NCBI RefSeq assembly: GCF_004965515.1
Contig: NZ_SSHH01000001.1
Span: 248,001 to 312,000, forward strand
From: Alteraurantiacibacter aquimixticola
GTDB taxonomy: Bacteria; Pseudomonadota; Alphaproteobacteria; Sphingomonadales; Sphingomonadaceae
Length of the DNA: 64,000 bases
Direction: 5' to 3'
The notes below the pieces were generated by a model that saw only the letters and a program-made list of their open reading frames with translations, did no database searches and was not told the DNA's origin. Within the stretch, counting starts at the first letter, position 1. Each line of letters begins with the position of its first letter. Made by a program: the position numbers and the translations under genes. This document shows positions 60,501 through 64,000 of this stretch, in pieces.

Positions 60501-63500
60501 GAAGGGCGTCTCCTACACCGGGAACACCAATGACGACACCTTCTGGTGGTCGGCTGGCAGCTTCATCATGGATGCCGGCCAGAACGACCGCCTGCAGCTG
60601 TATGGAGCGCCACTGACCGGCGGCACGAACAACGGCTGGCTTGGCGCTTCGCTGGAAAAAGGCACTGCGCGCGACTGGCTGCTGCCCTGGGTTACCTATG
60701 GCCAAACGGAGACCGGCCAGCTGCTGGTCTCCTTCGGTCCCAAGCTTTCCGCGCAGGAAACCGAGGAAGAGCTGCTCTCGCACACGATGGTGGTGCAGGA
60801 CTGGGACGAGGGCGACCTCGGCATGGAGTTCTTCATCTTCGGCGGCGACGACGAGATGAGCCTGCTCTTCGCGTTGTTCAAATATGTTGGCGAATTTGCC
60901 AGTGCGGTGGGTCGTTTCGCCAAGAACCTGCTGTGGCTCCCCTCCGACGACCCCCTCGTGCTCGACCTCAATGGTGACGGTATCGTCTCCACCGGGCTCG
61001 GCGCGGTCTATTGGGATAATGACGGCGACCTGTTCGGCGAGAAGTCGGGCTGGATATCGGGCGAGGACGGGTTCCTCGTCCACGATGCCGATGGTTCGGG
61101 CACGATCGATGCGACGGAGCTGTTCGGCGGACCGGGCCTGTCGGGTTATACCGAGCTGGAGGAATGGGACAGCAATGGCGACGGGATCGTCGATGCGTCC
61201 GATGTGAACTTCGCCGACCTCCAGATCTGGCGCGATGCGAATGAGAACGGCATCACCGATGCGGGCGAGCTGCACGACCTCGCCGCTTTCGACATCACCG
61301 CCTTCTCCGTCCGCCCGACCGAAGTGGATATCCAGGTCGCCAGCGGGGCGACGATCCGGGCGGAGGGTTTCTACGCCCGCTCTGACGGTTCGACCGGTGC
61401 GATGGCCGAACTGGTATTCCAGACCGACCGTAGCGAAACACGCTATCTTGGCGACAAGGGCCTCGCCGACTTCGCTCCCAAGGGCGCTTCCGGCGAGGCG
61501 CTGGGGGCCAAGGGCTACGGCGTGCTGACCGACCTTGCGGTGGCGGCGAGCAACGACGCCGCGCTGGCGGATCTGCTGGCGACCACCGCCGCACAGATGA
61601 CCACCGGCGATCTAGACCTGCTGCGCGACCAGGCGCGCGAGGTGCTGGGTGCCTGGGCGCGGACCAATCCCGCCTCCCGTGAACTCTCCGCCGTGCTGGT
61701 GGATGCCGCAGGCGAGCTGGTGGACCACGCGGTCTATGTCGAGGATGCGAGCGGAGGCTACTGGCAGCTCGCCAGCGGCAATCCCGTGCTCGACGGCGCG
61801 TCCGCCACGATCGAGAGGCCGACACTGGAACAGGTGCTGGCGCAGGCCGATGCAGGTGGCGGCACATGGCAGCTGATGCAGGGCTGGACCCCCGCGGGCC
61901 GCGGTTTCGAGCCAGAGGCGCGCGAGGAGACCGCCTATCTGGTCGAGCTGGTCGATGGCGTTGCCGTGGTGCTCGACTATGCGATCCGGCGCGAGGATGC
62001 CGAGGGTGAATATTGGGAGCTGGCGAGCGGCAATTCGGTGCTCGACGCCACAGGTGCGTCCATCGACCGTGCCAGCCTCGACGATATCCGTGCACAGGCG
62101 GCGGGTGCCGGTCAGGAATGGCGCGTCGAAGCCTTCGCCCCCGCAGCGATCGAACAGGAATACGACAAGGCGGCCTTCTATATTCGCGACGGCATCGTCA
62201 CCGATTATTCGGTGTGGATCCGCGACGAAAACGGTCTGTTCGCAGTCTGGGCCAGCAACCTCCAGCGCGCGCTCGACAATCAGGCGGCCTATGGCCCCGG
62301 CCAGTTCGGCCTGCGTGGCTATGCGCTCGATCTCGACAACCTGCCCGATGCAAACAACAGCGACGACAGCGCGGTGCGTGTCGAAGTCATGGCGCTGGAA
62401 GAGATCGAGTTCGCCTTCGCCTCAGCCGGTTTCGAATTCCGCCCCGAGCTGTTCATCGCGCAGAGCGCGCCCGACAATTCGCTCGCCTATGACTACAGCA
62501 TCTCGGAGAATATCGAATTCGCCGGAACGCTGGTGGATTCCTTCCTCTCGGTCGGCCGTGCCATGGCGGTGCGCATCGCATCGCAAGGCGGGCTGGCAAG
62601 CTTCTTTGAGGGCGTCGACTACGATCCCGCCACCGATACCTTCCAGGCGACTTCCGGCCGCGAGCTGATCCCGCTCTTCACCCATGTGCTCGAAGCCGCA
62701 CCCGCCGGGGCGAGCGAGACGGTCGATTACTTGCGCGAATGGGACCGGGTGCTGAACACGGTCTATCCGGACTTCAAGCGGCACGGAAAGGGACCCAAGA
62801 GCCAGGAATTCCTGTTCCACATGATCGTGGCGGCGTTCGAGAACGCCCCGGTCGACGCCAGCTTCATGCAGGTGGCGGAAGCTCTCTCCGTTAACGAGGA
62901 ACGCGTCGGCATCGTCGATGCGGGCAATCCGGAATTCGACGGCACGCGCGGGGACGACCTGATCTATGTCGCCGCCGGGGCGACCATGGCCCGGGGCGGG
63001 CTGGGCAGCGATACTTATGTCATCGGTCGCGATTTCGTCGACGTGACGATCCAGGATGTCGAGGGCATATTGCAGCCGCGCGCTTCGGACTACCTGCGCT
63101 TCGCCCATCTGACGCCCGAGGACGTTTACCTCTACAAGGATGGCGAGGACCTGGTGATCCAGGAAATCTCCACCGGGCACACGGTCACCATCCGTGACCA
63201 GTTCGAGGGGCGCTGGCCCGGCATCTGGGGCGGCGACTTCTCCGACAATACCGAAATCGTCGAGATCGTCTTTGCCGATGGCACGGTGTGGGACTTCATC
63301 GACATGGCCTATGCGGCCAGCCACCCGCTTGACACCAACGACGTTGTCTTCGGCACCAATTCGATCGACGTCCTGGATGGCGGCGCTGGCAACGACATCC
63401 TGCGCGGCGGCGGCGATGGCGACCTCTACATCTTCAAGCTTGGCTACGGCCAGGACACGATCATCGACGCGGAAAACAATCCCTTCCGCGAGGGAATCGA

Positions 63501-64000
63501 TCTCGTCTCCTTCGGTGAGGGCATTACCGCAGATTCGATCTCGCTGCGGCGCGAAGGCGATTCCAACGACCTGGTCATCGCCCTGCTGGACGAGGACGGC
63601 AATGATACCGGCGACACGCTGACCATCCAGGGCCAGTTCTTCCAGCAGAACGCCTTCATCACCACCCTGCGCCCCAACCGCATCGAGCGGCTGGTATTCG
63701 CTGATGGCAGCTTCCTCGACGAGCAGCAGATGCGCAAGCGTGTGCTGGAAGAAGCGCGCACCGATGGCGAGGATGCGATCTTCGGCTTCTCCGAATCCGA
63801 AACGCTGGACGGCGGCGCAGGCGACGACCTGCTGGCCGGCGGCGACGGGGCCGACACCTATATCTTCGAGCGCGGCTACGGCAATGACGTCATCCAGGAC
63901 CGTTCTTTCGAAGTCGGCATCGGCGTATTCGAAACCGACAACCGCCTCATCCTCAAGGGCATCAATGCCGACGATATCGAGCTGCTGCGCGAGCCCGGCT
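57583..64000 (+). CDS. Giant RTX protein with N-terminal lipase-like domain (incomplete at window end)
   Basis: The frame is open from ATG 57583 to the window edge (2139 codons) with no stop. N-terminus: lipase (alpha/beta-hydrolase) domain opening NRDLFLAILAMDSYNRGY, with YRGTDNPF and nucleophile elbow GHSLGG (Ser about 173). RTX nonapeptides of the GGxGxDxUx type occur at about 600-650 (GSGGNDTLIGGLGDDMLFGG). Calcium-loop repeats are at about 1127-1230 (DLNGDGIVSTG, DADGSGTID, DSNGDGIVD, DANENGITD). Three degenerate ~80-residue repeats lie at about 1370-1570. Then come RTX plus hemolysin-type calcium-binding-related modules at about 1930-2000 and from 2070 on (LDGGAGNDILRGGGDGDLYIF, SISLRREGDSNDLVIAL). 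The secretion signal must lie beyond the edge. No N-terminal signal peptide, as expected for type I export. Confidence 0.88.
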   Translation, partial: MNRDLFLAILAMDSYNRGYGRRLKVGDNGPDEPNDDLGEYLGTAQIVEQSGTSEDSAARQSEFYAVAYEWEGETIISYRGTDNPFEDANTGYGLGAGDPDLIITQSLNDKLWEHIFGDAVGGVLGDLFGSLGVGPAQSQSQLAIEFYSAVTDREVTEIMSDDVPGDVVVVGHSLGGGLAGLVASLSGVEGYGYDHMPFAQGAYTYATSMMYALLVAHESTDFEDALAEIGTPEEITQIRGLLGKLEGLSTFTDEDFEQLGFRKPTTDNFNAISVEEEMLHYVRNGSAQFLIGLIATVAAFFTRSATLAGVAADAFGQAISANLTEGTVPSEELSLHGALPESTDLVKRHSQALLVILKYAEVIPVATDWQGVAPELIEALFDDDIGEALGRSSGSVESGGQGEYAPTDQLRAAIAYSAITEGERPFGDTAIQAWYEDANVLGRVMEADGISESFRNLAGDLARIITQYAGRLAFADVEDQQFTAGVLDTNADLTAVSIDLSEATWDAGKEHQDMEIVGISTLVRNATGDTQFPLRYYGPVPGQADGVEWASPVRAGAKWLYDVENPATIVGRLSLQTKDEAFDGHAPGGSGNLSDDEIAVFVLGDGDDKVTGTDDNDFLIGSGGNDTLIGGLGDDMLFGGDGDDILADIHGRNFFQGGEGEDTVDLGADNALGGYEVTLAAVASPDNDRKTDIEFTLKSALTGQTNVNRMQDVEKLVLTEYADHLKLDGATTNDYVTGYVDLFGSTFTVDMGAPEQGVVTSAHLDTVEFAARGDSGNNGVFWRNGASQAAMGNLSFSEYSALGFLSAIPTLLLNLSGASFFLEDILTGDDVVKTRGLENVILTDKDDNFAFTAEDYGIHSGYGTITAGAGEDVVLYVGAKHYAKDEYFDPAQQELADAKAAALAAGEEYTGPEPDPYALKAGEELRLTIDGGEDDDRLLVRGGEGAIVVGGEGRDFLYNSSYKGQLWGDGLDGKGVSYTGNTNDDTFWWSAGSFIMDAGQNDRLQLYGAPLTGGTNNGWLGASLEKGTARDWLLPWVTYGQTETGQLLVSFGPKLSAQETEEELLSHTMVVQDWDEGDLGMEFFIFGGDDEMSLLFALFKYVGEFASAVGRFAKNLLWLPSDDPLVLDLNGDGIVSTGLGAVYWDNDGDLFGEKSGWISGEDGFLVHDADGSGTIDATELFGGPGLSGYTELEEWDSNGDGIVDASDVNFADLQIWRDANENGITDAGELHDLAAFDITAFSVRPTEVDIQVASGATIRAEGFYARSDGSTGAMAELVFQTDRSETRYLGDKGLADFAPKGASGEALGAKGYGVLTDLAVAASNDAALADLLATTAAQMTTGDLDLLRDQAREVLGAWARTNPASRELSAVLVDAAGELVDHAVYVEDASGGYWQLASGNPVLDGASATIERPTLEQVLAQADAGGGTWQLMQGWTPAGRGFEPEAREETAYLVELVDGVAVVLDYAIRREDAEGEYWELASGNSVLDATGASIDRASLDDIRAQAAGAGQEWRVEAFAPAAIEQEYDKAAFYIRDGIVTDYSVWIRDENGLFAVWASNLQRALDNQAAYGPGQFGLRGYALDLDNLPDANNSDDSAVRVEVMALEEIEFAFASAGFEFRPELFIAQSAPDNSLAYDYSISENIEFAGTLVDSFLSVGRAMAVRIASQGGLASFFEGVDYDPATDTFQATSGRELIPLFTHVLEAAPAGASETVDYLREWDRVLNTVYPDFKRHGKGPKSQEFLFHMIVAAFENAPVDASFMQVAEALSVNEERVGIVDAGNPEFDGTRGDDLIYVAAGATMARGGLGSDTYVIGRDFVDVTIQDVEGILQPRASDYLRFAHLTPEDVYLYKDGEDLVIQEISTGHTVTIRDQFEGRWPGIWGGDFSDNTEIVEIVFADGTVWDFIDMAYAASHPLDTNDVVFGTNSIDVLDGGAGNDILRGGGDGDLYIFKLGYGQDTIIDAENNPFREGIDLVSFGEGITADSISLRREGDSNDLVIALLDEDGNDTGDTLTIQGQFFQQNAFITTLRPNRIERLVFADGSFLDEQQMRKRVLEEARTDGEDAIFGFSESETLDGGAGDDLLAGGDGADTYIFERGYGNDVIQDRSFEVGIGVFETDNRLILKGINADDIELLREPG

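Noticed and set aside
1-64000. CRISPR arrays, insertion sequences, integrases, prophage genes or attachment sites.
   Set aside because: No regular spaced direct repeats, transposase or integrase motifs were seen, and the single tRNA has no adjacent integrase or obvious duplicated end.

Overview
The window looks like a chromosomal segment of a GC-rich alphaproteobacterium, most likely a sphingomonad (Sphingomonadales, possibly Erythrobacteraceae). This is inferred from the NepR/EcfG general stress module with a divergent HWE-type kinase, the STN-type TonB receptor run by a FecI/FecR pair, the tRNA-Gln sequence and the overall gene style; no rRNA is present to confirm it. Coding density is very high. 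The only gene-poor stretch above 300 bases is 19459-19804, and it is packed with regulatory signals. No insertion sequence, phage or CRISPR array was seen.

Layout. 1-2968 (+): flavin disulfide oxidoreductase, radical SAM/SPASM-like protein and DUF2147 protein, then tRNA-Gln(CUG). 3170-12747 (all -): a tightly packed, partly overlapping nine-gene unit reading ECF sigma, FecR, STN-TonB receptor, DUF2334 deacetylase, GT4 glycosyltransferase, membrane protein, DUF2141 protein, second GT4, LptF/G-like permease. It looks like surface-signalling control of a cell-envelope glycan or glycolipid pathway. 12867-14804: an envelope protein and a secreted EEP-fold hydrolase.

14763-22818 is a signalling island: a hybrid kinase and an NtrC-type sigma-54 activator, followed by a nitric-oxide-type module (H-NOX, hybrid kinase, free HPt). 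Near-perfect sigma-54 promoters (TGGCACG-N4-TTGC) sit in front of the H-NOX operon and, in the opposite direction, at 19674. Both are preceded by repeated palindromes of the form TTGCA-N3-TGCAA, which I propose as the activator's binding sites. 22853-30557 (-) is a four-gene operon of three small secreted DUF11-type proteins and a 1679-residue DUF11/beta-barrel outer-membrane protein. It is divergent from a NarL-type response regulator that is convergent with another free HPt.

31823-40660 is mostly housekeeping: LOG protein, ThiD, DUF1272, GlmM, SodB, AI-2E permease, then EcfG-NepR divergent from a CHASE/HWE kinase across back-to-back EcfG-type promoter sequences. 40793-47202 holds a molybdenum hydroxylase pair (IorA/IorB type) divergent from a fused 5-oxoprolinase/hydantoinase. 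47211-49934 (-) encodes a methyltransferase and a cyanophycin-synthetase-like ATP-grasp enzyme that lacks the Mur-ligase half.

50116-64000 (+) encodes a secreted seven-EF-hand protein, a complete inner-membrane half of a type I secretion system (HlyB/HlyD), a divergent HlyC-like acyltransferase, a lipoprotein and a giant RTX protein with an N-terminal lipase-like domain. The RTX protein is cut by the window end (2139 codons visible). I read this as an RTX-lipase toxin export locus, with the lipoprotein as a candidate immunity or accessory factor. The most promising candidates for undescribed biology are the sigma-54/H-NOX circuit, the FecIR-controlled glycan operon, the DUF11 surface operon and the RTX-lipase locus.
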